DNA of 64,000 nucleotides, taken from NCBI RefSeq assembly GCF_036030735.1, contig NZ_CP107928.1, forward strand, positions 4,216,001 through 4,280,000, read 5' to 3'. Under the pieces are notes generated by a model that saw only the letters and a program-made list of their open reading frames with translations, was not told the DNA's origin and ran no database searches. Positions 1 to 14,238 of the stretch are shown here, piece after piece. Within the stretch, counting starts at the first letter, position 1, and every line of letters begins with the position of its first letter. Position numbers and translations under genes: made by a program. The stretch is from Streptomyces sp. NBC_00425. GTDB taxonomy: Bacteria; Actinomycetota; Actinomycetes; Streptomycetales; Streptomycetaceae.

Positions 1-1537
1 GCTTCTTGTGCGTGTAGTCGACCCGGTCGACCGCCTTGCGGATGGTCTCGCGGTAGGCGACCTGCGGCTTGCCGACGTTGGCCTCGACCTTGAACTCACG
101 GCGCATACGGTCGACCAGCACCTCGAGGTGCAGTTCGCCCATGCCGCCGATGATGGTCTGGCCGGTCTCCTCGTCCGAGTGGACCTGGAACGACGGGTCC
201 TCCTCGGCCAGGCGCTGGATCGCGATGCCCAGCTTCTCCTGGTCGCCCTTCGACTTGGGCTCGATGGCGACCTGGATGACCGGAGCCGGGAAGTCCATGG
301 ACTCCAGGATCACCGGGTTCTTGTCGTCGCACAGCGTCTCGCCGGTCGTGGTCTGCTTCAGACCCATGACGGCGACGATGTCGCCGGCGCCGACCGCCTC
401 GATCTCCTCACGCTTGTTCGCGTGCATGCGGTAGATCTTGCCGATGCGCTCCTTCTTGCCCTTGACGGAGTTCAGCACGGCAGTGCCGGACACCAGGCGG
501 CCCGAGTAGACCCGGACGAAGGTGAGCTTGCCCAGGTGCGGGTCGCTCATGATCTTGAACGCGAGGGCGGACAGCGGCTCGTCCTCGGACGGCTTGCGCT
601 TGACGACCTGCTCCGGGTCCTTGACGTCGTGGCCTTCGATGGCCTCGACGTCCAGGGGGGAGGGCAGGTAGCGCACGACCGCGTCGAGCAGGGGCTGGAC
701 GCCCTTGTTCTTGAACGCGGTGCCACAGAACACCGGGGTGACGGTGACGCCGTCGGACTTGCCGGACGCGATGGTGATACGACGGATCGCGGCGTACAGC
801 TGCTCCACGGAAGGCTCCTGGCCCTCCAGGTACAGCTCCATGATCTCGTCGTCGTTCTCGGCGACGGTCTCGACGAGCTTGCCGCGGTACTCCTCGGCAG
901 CCTCGGTGTGGGTGGACGGGATGTCGACGACGTCGTACATCTCGCCCTTCTCCGCCTCGGCGGACCACACGAAGGCCTTCATCGTGACCAGGTCGACGAC
1001 GCCCTTGAAGTCGGCCTCGGCACCGATCGGCAGCTGCATCACGATCGGGGTCGCACCCAGGCGGCCGCTGATCATGTCGACGCAACGGTGGAACTCGGCA
1101 CCGGTCCGGTCGAGCTTGTTGACGAAGCAGATACGCGGGACGCCGTAACGGTCCGCCTGACGCCACACGGTCTCGGACTGGGGCTCGACGCCGGCAACGC
1201 CGTCGAACACCGTCACAGCGCCGTCGAGCACACGCAGGGAACGCTCCACCTCGACGGTGAAGTCGACGTGACCCGGGGTGTCGATGATGTTGATGGTGTG
1301 GTCGACGTCGGCAAGCGGCCAGTGACAGGTGGTGGCAGCAGAGGTGATCGTGATGCCACGCTCCTGCTCCTGCTCCATCCAGTCCATGGTCGCGGCGCCG
1401 TCGTGGACCTCACCGATCTTGTAGGAGACGCCGGTGTAGAACAGGATCCGCTCGGTGGTGGTCGTCTTGCCCGCGTCGATGTGGGCCATGATCCCGATGT
1501 TGCGGACCTTGGCCAGGTCAAGTGAAGTGGTAGCCAT
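1..1537 (-). CDS. fusA: Elongation factor G, N-terminal 512 codons (3' end outside window)
   Basis: Translational GTPase that drives ribosomal translocation after peptide bond formation and helps recycle ribosomes. The frame begins with ATG at 1537 ([10 protein letters not shown]) and runs off the left edge without a stop, giving about 512 of the roughly 708 residues usual for the family. The GTPase domain is complete: P-loop AHIDAGKT at 18-25, the switch region with [11 protein letters not shown] near 60-70, DTPGH at 86-90 and NKLD at 140-143. It follows rpsL-rpsG in the classical str operon order, 39 bases after the rpsG stop, so co-transcription from the rpsL promoter is expected. Nothing unusual was seen in the visible part. 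Domains III to V are mostly or wholly off the window. Confidence 0.98.
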   Translation of the reverse strand, partial: MATTSLDLAKVRNIGIMAHIDAGKTTTTERILFYTGVSYKIGEVHDGAATMDWMEQEQERGITITSAATTCHWPLADVDHTINIIDTPGHVDFTVEVERSLRVLDGAVTVFDGVAGVEPQSETVWRQADRYGVPRICFVNKLDRTGAEFHRCVDMISGRLGATPIVMQLPIGAEADFKGVVDLVTMKAFVWSAEAEKGEMYDVVDIPSTHTEAAEEYRGKLVETVAENDDEIMELYLEGQEPSVEQLYAAIRRITIASGKSDGVTVTPVFCGTAFKNKGVQPLLDAVVRYLPSPLDVEAIEGHDVKDPEQVVKRKPSEDEPLSALAFKIMSDPHLGKLTFVRVYSGRLVSGTAVLNSVKGKKERIGKIYRMHANKREEIEAVGAGDIVAVMGLKQTTTGETLCDDKNPVILESMDFPAPVIQVAIEPKSKGDQEKLGIAIQRLAEEDPSFQVHSDEETGQTIIGGMGELHLEVLVDRMRREFKVEANVGKPQVAYRETIRKAVDRVDYTHKK

Positions 1538-1576
1538 AAGGCTTTCGTCTTCTCTCGGTCTCGATGTGGGTAGCGA

Positions 1577-2047
1577 CTACCAGCGGTAGTGCGCGAAGGC
1601 CTTGTTGGACTCGGCCATCTTGTGGGTGTCCTCGCGCTTCTTCACAGCGGCGCCGAGGCCGTTGGACGCGTCGAGAAGCTCGTTGAGCAGGCGCTCGGTC
1701 ATGGTCTTCTCGCGACGGGCGCGGGAGTAGCCGACGAGCCAGCGCAGAGCAAGGGTGCTCGCGCGGCCGGGCTTGACCTCGATCGGGACCTGGTAGGTCG
1801 CGCCACCGACACGGCGGGACTTGACCTCGATGGTCGGCTTGATGTTCTCGAGAGCGCGCTTCAGCGTGATGACCGGGTCGTTGCCGGTCTTCTCGCGCAG
1901 GCCCTCCATGGCGCCGTAGACGATGCGCTCGGCGGTGGAGCGCTTGCCGTTCAGCAGCACCTTGTTGATGAGCGACGTGACAAGAGGAGAACCGTAGACC
2001 GGGTCGATGATGACCGGGCGCTTCGGGGCAGGGCCCTTACGAGGCAT
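1577..2047 (-). CDS. rpsG: 30S ribosomal protein S7
   Basis: Primary 16S rRNA-binding protein that nucleates assembly of the 30S head and lies near the E site. The 156-residue product ([10 protein letters not shown] to the C-terminal AFAHYRW) has normal length and the conserved basic N-terminus, the [15 protein letters not shown] helix and the GGATYQVP loop. It lies between rpsL, whose stop is only 3 bases away, and fusA, so translational coupling within the str operon is likely. In E. coli S7 represses its own operon. No comparable site was searched for here. Identification is secure. Confidence 0.98.
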   Translation of the reverse strand: MPRKGPAPKRPVIIDPVYGSPLVTSLINKVLLNGKRSTAERIVYGAMEGLREKTGNDPVITLKRALENIKPTIEVKSRRVGGATYQVPIEVKPGRASTLALRWLVGYSRARREKTMTERLLNELLDASNGLGAAVKKREDTHKMAESNKAFAHYRW

Positions 2048-2050
2048 TGT

Positions 2051-2422
2051 TTACTTCTCCTTCTTGGCGCCGTAGCGGCTGCGGGCCTGCTTGCGGTTCT
2101 TGACACCCTGGGTGTCGAGGGAGCCGCGGATGATCTTGTAGCGAACACCCGGCAGGTCCTTCACACGGCCGCCGCGCACGAGCACGATGGAGTGCTCCTG
2201 CAGGTTGTGTCCCTCACCCGGAATGTAAGCAGTGACCTCGATACCGCTGGTCAGACGCACACGCGCGACCTTACGCAGGGCCGAGTTCGGCTTCTTCGGG
2301 GTGGTCGTGAACACACGCGTGCAGACGCCGCGACGCTGGGGCGAACCCTCGAGTGCGGGCGTCTTGTTCTTCTCGACCTTGTCCTGCCGGCCCTTACGGA
2401 CCAGCTGCTGGATCGTAGGCAC
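2051..2422 (-). CDS. rpsL: 30S ribosomal protein S12
   Basis: Decoding-centre protein of the 30S subunit and the classical streptomycin-resistance locus. I chose the GTG start at 2422 because it is preceded by a strong GGAGAAG ribosome-binding site and gives the standard 123-residue protein beginning [12 protein letters not shown]. The frame stays open further upstream, but that extension is not S12. The [11 protein letters not shown] loop and the [13 protein letters not shown] loop, where resistance mutations fall, have the wild-type lysines, so a streptomycin-sensitive allele is predicted. It is the first gene of the str operon, with a consensus-like promoter about 190 bases upstream. Confidence 0.98.
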   Translation of the reverse strand: MPTIQQLVRKGRQDKVEKNKTPALEGSPQRRGVCTRVFTTTPKKPNSALRKVARVRLTSGIEVTAYIPGEGHNLQEHSIVLVRGGRVKDLPGVRYKIIRGSLDTQGVKNRKQARSRYGAKKEK

Positions 2423-2616
2423 TACTTCTCCGGTTTCTGTGTGCCGAATGGTGAAGCTAACCTGGAACTTCGCCGACCCACGCGGTCGGGTGTGTCGGAC
2501 CCGCGGACTTCCGCCGCGAGGCTGGAAGGGGCGCGGATCGCGGTGGCCATTGCTACGGCCCCGGTGCGGTTGCAGACACGCACATGGGCCAGGGCACACC
2601 CCAGGCACAAGGTCTG

Positions 2617-2645
2617 AGCGTACCTAGCGCACCGACTCCGGTCAA
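2617..2645 (-). promoter_or_regulatory. Predicted housekeeping promoter of the str operon
   Basis: On the minus strand a TTGACC -35 (2640-2645) is followed after 17 bases by a TACGCT -10 (2617-2622), close to the HrdB consensus. Transcription would start near 2610, leaving a leader of about 188 bases before rpsL. This is predicted from sequence only. Confidence 0.65.
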
Positions 2646-2677
2646 AACAAAGGCCCAGTCACCGACACGCCGGAGGT

Positions 2678-3859
2678 TTACGAGCCCTGTCTCAGCCCCT
2701 GTGCCACGCGGGCCGCGGCGTCCTCGGAACCCGTCGGCGGCCCCGCGGGAGACGGCACCGACGCTCCGGCCCCGGTTCCGTTCCCGTTCCCGTTCCCGTT
2801 CCCGTTCCCGGTTCCGGTTCCGGTTCCGGTTCCGGTTCCGTCGCCGGCCCCGGTTCCGGCCCCCACCGCCGTGTCCTGGCCACCGGCCGCCGTGTCCTGG
2901 CCACCGGCCGCCGTGTCGTGGCCGATGAAGTACGTCGGACGGTTCTGCACGGCCGTGTAGATACGGCCCACGTACTCGCCGAGCAGCCCGACGCAGACCA
3001 GCTGTACGGCGCCGATGAACAGCACGCCGATGAAGAGGGACGTCCAGCCGGGCACCGTGTGCTGGAAGGCGTGGGCGCTCAGCGTGTAGACCATCAGGCC
3101 GAGACAGACCAGGAAGGCGAAGCCGCCCAGCCACGTGGCGATGCGCAGCGGCGCGGCCGAGAAGCCGGTGACGCTGTCGACGGCGAGCCGGATCATCCGG
3201 CCGAGGGGGTACTTGCTCTGCCCGGCCGGCCGCGGGGCCCGCTCGTAGGTCACCTGGCCGCTGGGAAAGCCCAGCCAGGGCACGAGGAGACGGTAGACGC
3301 GCTGCTGGTCGGGCAGGGCCTTCAGGGCGTCCACGGCGGCCCGGCTGAGCAGCCGGAAGTCACCGGCCTGGGCCGGCACCGACGGGCCCGCCAGGCGGCG
3401 GACGAGGCGGTAGTACAGACCCGCCGTCCACCGCTTGAAGCCGGTGTCGCTGGCCCGGTCGGCGCGGATGCCGTAGACGATGTCCAGGCTCTCGGCGCGG
3501 GCCAGCTCGAGCATGTCGGGGATCTTCTCGGGCGGGTCCTGGAGGTCGGCGTCGATGCTGACGACGTACGCGCCGACCGCCCGGTCCAGCCCGGCGGTCA
3601 GGGCGGCCTGATGGCCGGAGTTGCGGCGCAGGCCGATGACGCGCAGCTGCGGCCAGCCGAGCCGGAACGCGGCCAGCAGCTCCGCCGTGCGGTCCGTGCT
3701 GCCGTCGTCCACCGCCACGACCTCGTGCTCGACGCCGAGCCCGGCGAGGACCGGGCGCAGCCGGCTGACGAGCGCGGGCAGCACCTCCTCCTCGTTGTAC
3801 ATGGGTATGACGACCGACAAGACGGTCGGCGCTGCCGTGGTCCTCGACGCTTCGGCCAC
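2678..3859 (-). CDS. Family 2 glycosyltransferase, polyprenyl-phosphate sugar transferase type
   Basis: Likely transfers a sugar from a nucleotide donor to a polyprenyl-phosphate carrier at the inner face of the membrane (GtrB / dolichol-phosphate-mannose synthase-like group). The GTG at 3859 is preferred because GGGGGAGG stands 5 bases upstream. This gives 393 residues. An N-terminal GT-A domain starts with LSVVIPMYNEEEVLP, with the metal-binding DADLQDPPE motif after it. Two hydrophobic segments sit near the C-terminal third (LGGFAFLVCLGLMVYTL and SLFIGVLFIGAVQLVCV). The last 75 or so residues are odd: three GGQDTAA-like repeats, then alternating Gly-Thr and Gly-Asn dipeptides encoded by hexanucleotide repeats. 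The divergent neighbour is a PIG-V-like transferase, so the pair may work in one glycosylation step. Substrate is unknown. Confidence 0.88.
   Translation of the reverse strand: MAEASRTTAAPTVLSVVIPMYNEEEVLPALVSRLRPVLAGLGVEHEVVAVDDGSTDRTAELLAAFRLGWPQLRVIGLRRNSGHQAALTAGLDRAVGAYVVSIDADLQDPPEKIPDMLELARAESLDIVYGIRADRASDTGFKRWTAGLYYRLVRRLAGPSVPAQAGDFRLLSRAAVDALKALPDQQRVYRLLVPWLGFPSGQVTYERAPRPAGQSKYPLGRMIRLAVDSVTGFSAAPLRIATWLGGFAFLVCLGLMVYTLSAHAFQHTVPGWTSLFIGVLFIGAVQLVCVGLLGEYVGRIYTAVQNRPTYFIGHDTAAGGQDTAAGGQDTAVGAGTGAGDGTGTGTGTGTGNGNGNGNGNGTGAGASVPSPAGPPTGSEDAAARVAQGLRQGS
2773..2928. repeat. Hexanucleotide and 21-bp tandem repeats inside a glycosyltransferase gene
   Basis: About 2773-2840 is a run of cgttcc units followed by ggttcc units, encoding alternating Gly-Asn and Gly-Thr. 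2866-2928 is three copies of a 21-bp unit containing ccgtgtcctggccacc. Unit lengths are multiples of three, so copy-number change would lengthen or shorten the tail without breaking the frame. Confidence 0.9.
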
Positions 3860-4002
3860 CCGTCCTCCCCCAACCTGTGGTGCGCATGTGCGACTCTGTT
3901 GCGATCTTATGACCACACTCTTGTGAGCAGACTTCACGATCATCCGGACAGCAGCGCCGCCGCCCTGGACGTCCGGCGGTCGGCCGAGGGGGGACCCCAG
4001 CC

Positions 4003-5280
4003 ATGAGCACGGCTTCCAGCGACACGGCGACGGACCCCGCCGTGCCCGACGGGCCGGAGAAGCGGTCAGGAACCCTGCGCCGCCTCACCCTGCCGGACGG
4101 TGTACGACCGTACCGCGCCCCGCTGCTCCTCTTCGGTGTGACGAAGCTCGTGGGTCTGTCGGTGTTCGCCTGGCTCCTGGAGTGGGCCGACGAGTACCAG
4201 AAGAAGAACCCGCGCTTCGGCGGCGGCGCCCACTGGTGGGACGTGCTCGCCACCTGGGACGGCTGGTGGTACCTCCAGGTCGCCGAGAAGGGCTACGACC
4301 CCGGCCCGCTGGAGCGGCTCGCCCCGGGCGGGCTGTTCACCGTCAAGCAGAACTCGGTCGCCTTCTTCCCGCTCTACCCGGGCCTGATCCGCGGCGTCTC
4401 CGAGGTCACCGGCCTCGGACTGTACGGCTCCGGGATCATGGTGTCGGTGGTGGCGTCCTTCGTGGCGGCCGCCGGCGTCTACGCGGTGATATCCACGCTC
4501 GCCGGTGCGCGGGCCGGCACGATCGCGGCCGGCCTGTGGGCGCTGGCGCCCGGCGCGGGCGTCGAGTGGGCGGTCTACTCGGAGTCGGTCTTCGTCGCCA
4601 TCGCGACCTGGTGCTGCTACTGCGTGATGAAGCGCCGCTGGGTGGCGGCCGGACTGCTCGCCTTCCTGGCCGGGCTCAACCGGCCCACCTCCGCCGCCCT
4701 CATCGGCGCCGTCGGCCTGGCCGCGATCGTCACCCTCGCCCGGCGCGACAGCAGGCGCGAGCACGGGGTGGCAGGCCCCCTCTACGCCATGTTCGCCGCC
4801 CCGCTCGGCCTGCTCACCTACGTCGCCTGGGTCGGCCTCGGCTCGGGCGACCTCACCGCGTACTTCACGCTCCAGCGCGAGGGCTGGGCGCACTACTTCG
4901 ACTTCGGCAAGTACACCTGGGACGTGCTCGCCAACACCGCGGTCGGCCGCCACGACTACCTGTTCGCGTTCTCCGTCCCGGACCTCCTCGCCGTCCAGGT
5001 GGTGCTGGCACTGCCGTTCCTCATCGCGCTGATGCTGCGCAAGAAGCCGCCGCTGGTGCTGGTCGCGTACACGCTGGCGAGCGTGATCACCGTGCTGGGC
5101 ACCCAGCAGATGTTCGGCAACACGGGCCGCTACCTGCTCCCGGCCTTTCCCCTGCTGCTCGCGCCGGCCGCGGCGATGAGCCGGCTGAAGTGGCCGAGCC
5201 TGGCGGTGTTCTTCACGACGGCGGCCGTCGCCTCCGGGTGGTACGCGCACTACGTGATCTTCGAACTGGGAATCCCGTAG
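4003..5280 (+). CDS. PIG-V-like integral membrane glycosyltransferase
   Basis: Polytopic membrane protein of 425 residues resembling PIG-V / GT-C mannosyltransferases that use polyprenyl-phosphate sugars on the outer face of the membrane. It has an N-terminal cytoplasmic stretch, a first membrane segment near 40-60, then the extracytoplasmic loop motif WDGWWYLQVAEKGYD (85-99). FFPLYP follows at 121-126. Both are typical of this family, where an acidic residue of the first loop is catalytic. About ten further hydrophobic segments follow. It is divergent from the GT2 gene at 2678-3859 across 143 bases, which suggests that the GT2 enzyme may load the lipid carrier used here. The acceptor is unknown. 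Confidence 0.75.
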   Translation: MSTASSDTATDPAVPDGPEKRSGTLRRLTLPDGVRPYRAPLLLFGVTKLVGLSVFAWLLEWADEYQKKNPRFGGGAHWWDVLATWDGWWYLQVAEKGYDPGPLERLAPGGLFTVKQNSVAFFPLYPGLIRGVSEVTGLGLYGSGIMVSVVASFVAAAGVYAVISTLAGARAGTIAAGLWALAPGAGVEWAVYSESVFVAIATWCCYCVMKRRWVAAGLLAFLAGLNRPTSAALIGAVGLAAIVTLARRDSRREHGVAGPLYAMFAAPLGLLTYVAWVGLGSGDLTAYFTLQREGWAHYFDFGKYTWDVLANTAVGRHDYLFAFSVPDLLAVQVVLALPFLIALMLRKKPPLVLVAYTLASVITVLGTQQMFGNTGRYLLPAFPLLLAPAAAMSRLKWPSLAVFFTTAAVASGWYAHYVIFELGIP

Positions 5281-5574
5281 CCGGCCCGGAGCGCGAAGGC
5301 GGCGCCTGACGCCTCCCGCGTCCCGCGACCACCGCCCGGGAGCCTCGTCGCCCCCTCGCCGCACCTCACCCGCCTCGACTCACCCCGCCTCGCTTGCGCG
5401 CGCCTCCCCTGGCCTCTCCGCGGCGCTCTTCGGCCCCCGGAAGCCCCGGCGGCTCCCTTCGGCGCACGGGGAGGCGGCAAGGGTGTCCCGGCCCTCTGGC
5501 CCCCGTCAGAGCGCCTGTCAGGGTGCTCGGCGGAACGCCTGGCAGAGCGCCTGGCAGCGGTCCCCCGGTCACGC
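5281..5574. other. Intergenic stretch without a supported gene
   Basis: GC-rich sequence between the PIG-V-like gene and the rpoC terminator. Open frames here are short and show no family resemblance or convincing start. Apart from the terminator at 5575-5614 I see nothing in it. Confidence 0.6.
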
Positions 5575-5614
5575 CGAAGGGCGGCCACCCCGCAACGGGG
5601 GTGACCGCCCTTCG
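5575..5614 (-). terminator. Intrinsic terminator after rpoC
   Basis: A hairpin with a perfect 10-bp outer stem (cgaagggcgg / ccgcccttcg), one mismatch and a further 6 paired positions around a short loop. It lies 19 bases beyond the rpoC stop. It probably ends the rpoBC transcript. Confidence 0.8.
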
Positions 5615-5632
5615 GTACCTCAGACGTACGCC

Positions 5633-9556
<3,924 letters not shown>

Positions 9557-9618
9557 TATGCGTCAATCCCTCTCAGGGTTGTAAGTCTTGGGGTCTGATA
9601 CGGGGGTCCCGGGGCCGG

Positions 9619-9654
9619 CCGGAGGTTCAGGGATCTTCATCGCCGAACCTCCGG
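9619..9654 (-). promoter_or_regulatory. Inverted repeat between rpoB and rpoC
   Basis: Perfect 10-bp arms, ccggaggttc and gaacctccgg, separated by 16 bases, fall in the 110-bp rpoB-rpoC gap just after the rpoB stop. There is no T-run, so it may be an RNA processing or stability element rather than a full terminator. Confidence 0.5.
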
Positions 9655-9666
9655 ACCGGACTCCCG

Positions 9667-12600
9667 TCAGACCTCTTCGACGCTGCTCGGCTCGCGCCGG
9701 GACAGGTCGATGCCGAGCTCCTCCGCCGCGCGGAAGACGTCCTCGTCGGTGTCACGCATCTCGATGGACATACCGTCGCTGGACAGCACCTCCACGTTCA
9801 GGCAGAGAGACTGCATCTCCTTGATGAGCACCTTGAAGGACTCGGGGATGCCGGGCTCGGGGATGTTCTCGCCCTTGACGATGGCCTCGTAGACCTTCAC
9901 GCGGCCGGTGACGTCGTCGGACTTGATGGTCAGGAGCTCCTGGAGGGCGTACGCGGCGCCATAAGCCTCCAGCGCCCACACCTCCATCTCACCGAAGCGC
10001 TGACCGCCGAACTGCGCCTTACCACCCAGCGGCTGCTGGGTGATCATCGAGTACGGGCCGGTCGAACGGGCGTGCAGCTTGTCGTCGACCAGGTGGTGGA
10101 GCTTGAGGATGTACATGTACCCGATGGAGATCGGGTCCGGGAACGGCTCGCCTGAGCGGCCGTCGAACAGCCTCGCCTTACCGGTCGGCTGCACCATGCG
10201 CTCGCCGTCGCGGTTCGGGATGGTGTGGTTCAGCAGACCCGCGAGCTCGTCCTCACGGGCGCCGTCGAACACCGGGGTGGCGACGTTGGTGCCCGGGGCG
10301 ACCTGGTCGGCGCCGATGACCTGCAGGCGCTGCGCCCAGTCCTCGCCGAGACCGGAGACGTCCCAGCCGCGGCTGGCGAGCCAGCCGAGGTGGATCTCCA
10401 GCACCTGTCCCGGGTTCATTCGGGACGGCACACCCAGCGGGTTGAGGATGATGTCGACCGGGGTCCCGTCCTCGAGGAACGGCATGTCCTCGATGGGCAG
10501 GATCTTGGAGATGACGCCCTTGTTGCCGTGACGGCCGGCGAGCTTGTCACCGTCCGTGATCTTGCGCTTCTGCGCCACGTAGACACGAACCAGCTGGTTC
10601 ACGCCCGGCGGCAGCTCGTCGCCCTCTTCACGGTCGAAGACGCGGACGCCGATGACCTTGCCGATCTCGCCGTGCGGCACCTTCAGCGAGGTGTCACGGA
10701 CCTCACGGGCCTTCTCGCCGAAGATCGCGCGCAGCAGGCGCTCCTCCGGGGTCAGCTCGGTCTCGCCCTTGGGCGTGACCTTGCCGACCAGGATGTCGCC
10801 GGCGACGACCTCGGCGCCGATGCGGATGATGCCGCGCTCGTCGAGGTCGGCGAGGACCTCCTCGGAGACGTTCGGGATGTCCCGGGTGATCTCCTCGGGG
10901 CCGAGCTTGGTGTCACGGGCGTCGACCTCGTGCTCCTCGATGTGGATCGAGGAGAGGACGTCGTCCTGCACGAGGCGCTGCGACAGGATGATCGCGTCCT
11001 CGTAGTTGTGACCCTCCCACGGCATGAACGCCACGAGCAGGTTCTTGCCGAGCGCCATCTCGCCGTTCTCGGTGGCCGGGCCGTCGGCGAGGACCTGACC
11101 GGTGATGATCCGGTCGCCCTCGTTGACGATGACCTTCTGGTTGACCGAGGTGCCCTGGTTGGAGCGCGAGAACTTGGCCAGGCGGTACGTGATGTACGTG
11201 CCGTCGTCGTTGGTCGTGGTGATGTAGTCCGCGGAGACCTCCTGGACCACACCGTCCTTCTCGGCCTTGACCACGTCGCCGGCGTCGACGGCGGAGCGGT
11301 ACTCCATGCCGGTGCCGACGAGCGGGGCCTCGCTCTTGATGAGCGGCACGGCCTGACGCATCATGTTCGCGCCCATGAGGGCACGGTTGGCGTCGTCGTG
11401 CTCGAGGAACGGGATCATGGCGGTCGCGACCGACACCATCTGGCGCGGCGAGACGTCCATGTAGTCCACGTCGTCACCGGGGACGTAGTCGACCTCGCCG
11501 CCACGGCGGCGGACCAGGACGCGGTTCTCGGTGAAGCGCAGGTCGTCGTCGAGCGTGGCGTTGGCCTGCGCGATGACGAAGCGGTCCTCCTCGTCGGCCG
11601 TCAGGTAGTCGACCTCGTCGGTGACGACACCGTCGGTGACCCGGCGGTAGGGCGTCTCCACGAAACCGAACGCGTTGACGCGGCCGTAGGAGGCGAGCGA
11701 GCCGATCAGACCGATGTTCGGGCCTTCGGGCGTCTCGATCGGGCACATGCGGCCGTAGTGCGAGGGGTGCACGTCACGGACCTCGAAGCCGGCCCGCTCA
11801 CGGGAGAGACCACCCGGGCCAAGAGCCGACAGACGGCGCTTGTGGGTGAGACCCGACAGCGGGTTGTTCTGGTCCATGAACTGCGACAGCTGGCTGGTGC
11901 CGAAGAACTCCTTGATGGAGGCGACGACCGGCCGGATGTTGATCAGGGTCTGCGGCGTGATCGCCTCGACGTCCTGGGTCGTCATCCGCTCGCGGACGAC
12001 TCGCTCCATACGCGCCAGACCCGTGCGGACCTGGTTCTGGATGAGCTCGCCGACGCTGCGCAGACGACGGTTGCCGAAGTGGTCGATGTCGTCGGTCTCG
12101 ACGACGATCGTGGTGCCGTTGTCCGCACCCGTCTCGGTCTCGCCGGCGTGCAGCTTGACCAGGTACTTGATCGTCGAGATGACGTCCTCGACGGTCAGCA
12201 CGCCCGCGTCGAGCGGAGCGTCCGCGCCCAGCTTCTTGTTGACCTTGTAGCGGCCGACCTTGGCCAGGTCGTAGCGCTTGGGGTTGAAGTAGAGGTTCTC
12301 GAGCAGCGTCTGCGCGGCCTCACGCGTGGGGGGCTCGCCCGGACGCAGCTTGCGGTAGATGTCGAGCAGCGCGTCGTCCTGGCCCTGGGTGTGGTCCTTC
12401 TCCAGGGTGGCGCGCATGGACTCGTACTCGCCGAACTCCTCGAGGATCTGCTCGGTGGTCCAGCCGAGAGCCTTCAGAAGGACGGTGACGGACTGCTTGC
12501 GCTTGCGGTCGATGCGCACACCGACCATGTCGCGCTTGTCGATCTCCATCTCCAGCCAGGCGCCCCGGGAAGGGATGATCTTGGCCGAGAAGATGTCCTT

Positions 12601-13152
12601 GTCGGACGTCTTGTCGATGGAGGAGTCGAAGTAGACACCCGGCGAACGGACCAGCTGCGACACCACGACACGCTCGGTGCCGTTGATGACGAAGGTGCCC
12701 TTGTTCGTCATGAGCGGGAAGTCGCCCATGAAGACCGTCTGGGACTTGATCTCGCCGGTCTCGTTGTTGGTGAACTCGGCCGTCACGAAGAGCGGGGCCG
12801 CGTACGTGAAGTCACGGTCCTTGCACTCGTCGATGCTGTTCTTCGGCGGCTCGAAACGGTGGTCGCGGAACGTCAGCGACATCGACCCGGAGAAGTCCTC
12901 GATCGGGGAGATCTCCTCGAAGATCTCCTCCAGACCGGACTTGGTGGGGACGTCCTGACCGGACTCCAGAGCCGCCTCGACCCGACTCTGCCAGGCGGTG
13001 TTCCCGAGCAGCCAGTCAAAGCTCTCGGTCTGCAACGCGAGCAGGTTGGGAACCTCGAGCGGCTCCTTGATCTTTGCAAAAGAGATGCGCAGCGGGGCAG
13101 TGCTGGCGGCGTTGTTCGTATTCGAGGTCGAGGCGTTGCGCGAGGCGGCCAA
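9667..13152 (-). CDS. rpoB: DNA-directed RNA polymerase subunit beta
   Basis: Catalytic subunit of RNA polymerase. I chose the TTG start at 13152 because GGAAGGA lies 7 bases upstream and it gives the 1161-residue length known for Streptomyces RpoB, starting LAASRNAST. The open frame continues 10 codons further upstream, which is less likely. The rifampicin region [11 protein letters not shown] (Met426, Asp427) through [10 protein letters not shown] has the wild-type Asp, His, Arg and Ser positions, so sensitivity is predicted. The C-terminal clamp residues [12 protein letters not shown] are intact. It has its own promoter downstream of rplL and is followed by rpoC. Confidence 0.99.
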   Translation of the reverse strand: MAASRNASTSNTNNAASTAPLRISFAKIKEPLEVPNLLALQTESFDWLLGNTAWQSRVEAALESGQDVPTKSGLEEIFEEISPIEDFSGSMSLTFRDHRFEPPKNSIDECKDRDFTYAAPLFVTAEFTNNETGEIKSQTVFMGDFPLMTNKGTFVINGTERVVVSQLVRSPGVYFDSSIDKTSDKDIFSAKIIPSRGAWLEMEIDKRDMVGVRIDRKRKQSVTVLLKALGWTTEQILEEFGEYESMRATLEKDHTQGQDDALLDIYRKLRPGEPPTREAAQTLLENLYFNPKRYDLAKVGRYKVNKKLGADAPLDAGVLTVEDVISTIKYLVKLHAGETETGADNGTTIVVETDDIDHFGNRRLRSVGELIQNQVRTGLARMERVVRERMTTQDVEAITPQTLINIRPVVASIKEFFGTSQLSQFMDQNNPLSGLTHKRRLSALGPGGLSRERAGFEVRDVHPSHYGRMCPIETPEGPNIGLIGSLASYGRVNAFGFVETPYRRVTDGVVTDEVDYLTADEEDRFVIAQANATLDDDLRFTENRVLVRRRGGEVDYVPGDDVDYMDVSPRQMVSVATAMIPFLEHDDANRALMGANMMRQAVPLIKSEAPLVGTGMEYRSAVDAGDVVKAEKDGVVQEVSADYITTTNDDGTYITYRLAKFSRSNQGTSVNQKVIVNEGDRIITGQVLADGPATENGEMALGKNLLVAFMPWEGHNYEDAIILSQRLVQDDVLSSIHIEEHEVDARDTKLGPEEITRDIPNVSEEVLADLDERGIIRIGAEVVAGDILVGKVTPKGETELTPEERLLRAIFGEKAREVRDTSLKVPHGEIGKVIGVRVFDREEGDELPPGVNQLVRVYVAQKRKITDGDKLAGRHGNKGVISKILPIEDMPFLEDGTPVDIILNPLGVPSRMNPGQVLEIHLGWLASRGWDVSGLGEDWAQRLQVIGADQVAPGTNVATPVFDGAREDELAGLLNHTIPNRDGERMVQPTGKARLFDGRSGEPFPDPISIGYMYILKLHHLVDDKLHARSTGPYSMITQQPLGGKAQFGGQRFGEMEVWALEAYGAAYALQELLTIKSDDVTGRVKVYEAIVKGENIPEPGIPESFKVLIKEMQSLCLNVEVLSSDGMSIEMRDTDEDVFRAAEELGIDLSRREPSSVEEV

Positions 13153-13336
13153 GAGGGGGTCCTTCCGAGGGCTCGGACTCACTACGCGCGTACCGGCCCC
13201 TCAGTCCCGGGCACGGAGACAGATATTCCCCGATTGGCAAAAAGGCCAGGTGGGAGATGTTCTGATCGTCCGGACTCAAGTGAGGGCATGCCCCTGGTGA
13301 CGGGCAGGGGACAGCTAACAGGCAGCGCAAAGGGTC

Positions 13337-13365
13337 AGTGTAGCCACTTGGCACACTGATGTCCA
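13337..13365 (-). promoter_or_regulatory. Predicted rpoBC promoter
   Basis: TGGACA (-35, 13360-13365), a 17-base spacer and TACACT (-10, 13337-13342) on the minus strand form a convincing HrdB-type promoter in the 579-bp rplL-rpoB gap. The expected start is near 13330, giving a leader of about 178 bases before the rpoB TTG. Confidence 0.7.
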
Positions 13366-13623
13366 GTGCGGGTTCTTCGAGACCCTCGTAGTTCTCAACG
13401 CCCTCTGTCCGGTAGCCCTCAACGCACGGTGATACTGCCCTCTCCGCCGTCGATCCATGCCTCGGATACGGATCCTTGTGACGACGCGTCCTGAGAATTG
13501 CGCGCTGCGTGCGGTTCGTCAAGGCCCCCTGGCGCGAACGAGGGCGCTCGGAGACACGACGAAGATCACCATACCCCCCGCTCAGAGGGGTACCAGGCAA
13601 CCGTGGCCGCGCTCCCAGGAACG
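13366..13623. other. Non-coding part of the rplL-rpoB gap
   Basis: The 579 bases between rpoB and rplL hold the rpoB promoter and the rplL terminator. The rest has no supported gene. Open frames here lack ribosome-binding sites and family resemblance. Confidence 0.6.
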
Positions 13624-13661
13624 CCGAAGAGCGACCACCCAGATGGATGATCGCTCCTCGG
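13624..13661 (-). terminator. Imperfect terminator hairpin after rplL
   Basis: A 17-position stem with three mismatches (core gagcga / tcgctc) and a 4-base loop begins 70 bases after the rplL stop. It probably causes termination or attenuation between rplJL and rpoBC, consistent with a separate rpoBC promoter. Confidence 0.65.
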
Positions 13662-13731
13662 TGCGTGGGCGTTACAGCCCCGGGAGGGGCAGTTTCAGCC
13701 TTCGCGTGCGGTCGTCGCCGACCGCGTGGTG

Positions 13732-14112
13732 TTACTTGACCTCGACGGACGCGCCGGCGGCCTTGAGGGACTCGGCAGCCTTCTCGGCGGCCTCCTTGGC
13801 GACCTTCTCGAGAACGGGCTTCGGGGCGCCGTCCACGAGGTCCTTGGCCTCCTTGAGACCCAGGGAGGTCAGCTCACGCACGACCTTGATGACCTGGATC
13901 TTCTTCTCGCCGGCGCCGGTGAGGACGACGTCGAACTCGTCCTGCTCCTCGACGGCGTCGGCAACGGCGGTCGGGCCGACGGGGGCGGCGGCGACCGCGG
14001 CGGCGGCGGTGACGTCGAACTTGTCCTCGAAGGCCTTCACGAACTCGGAGAGCTCGATGAGGGTCATCTCCTCGAACTGCGCGAGCAGGTCTTCCTGGCT
14101 GAGCTTCGCCAT
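13732..14112 (-). CDS. rplL: 50S ribosomal protein L7/L12
   Basis: Stalk protein that recruits translational GTPases. The ATG at 14112 gives 126 residues starting [10 protein letters not shown], the usual length. It has the N-terminal dimerisation helices, an Ala-rich hinge (about 40-57) and the C-terminal factor-binding domain with [22 protein letters not shown]. It is the distal gene of the rplJ-rplL unit. L12 is needed in several copies per ribosome, so stronger translation than rplJ is expected. The frame is open 15 codons upstream of this ATG, but those residues are not L12. Confidence 0.98.
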   Translation of the reverse strand: MAKLSQEDLLAQFEEMTLIELSEFVKAFEDKFDVTAAAAVAAAPVGPTAVADAVEEQDEFDVVLTGAGEKKIQVIKVVRELTSLGLKEAKDLVDGAPKPVLEKVAKEAAEKAAESLKAAGASVEVK

Positions 14113-14238
14113 GGTGGGCGATCCTTCCACTAATTCGGCTGGTGCCGGTATGTACATGTGTGGCGGGCGTACTGTCGGCCCGCTACGACCTCTGCCTCAG
14201 ACGGGACGCCTCAGGCGGCGGTCATTTCGCGAGCCGAG

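Noticed and set aside
10225..13359. Open frame of 1044 codons on the plus strand opposite rpoB
   Set aside because: Antisense to a fully conserved rpoB gene; the translated composition is that of a codon-bias shadow.
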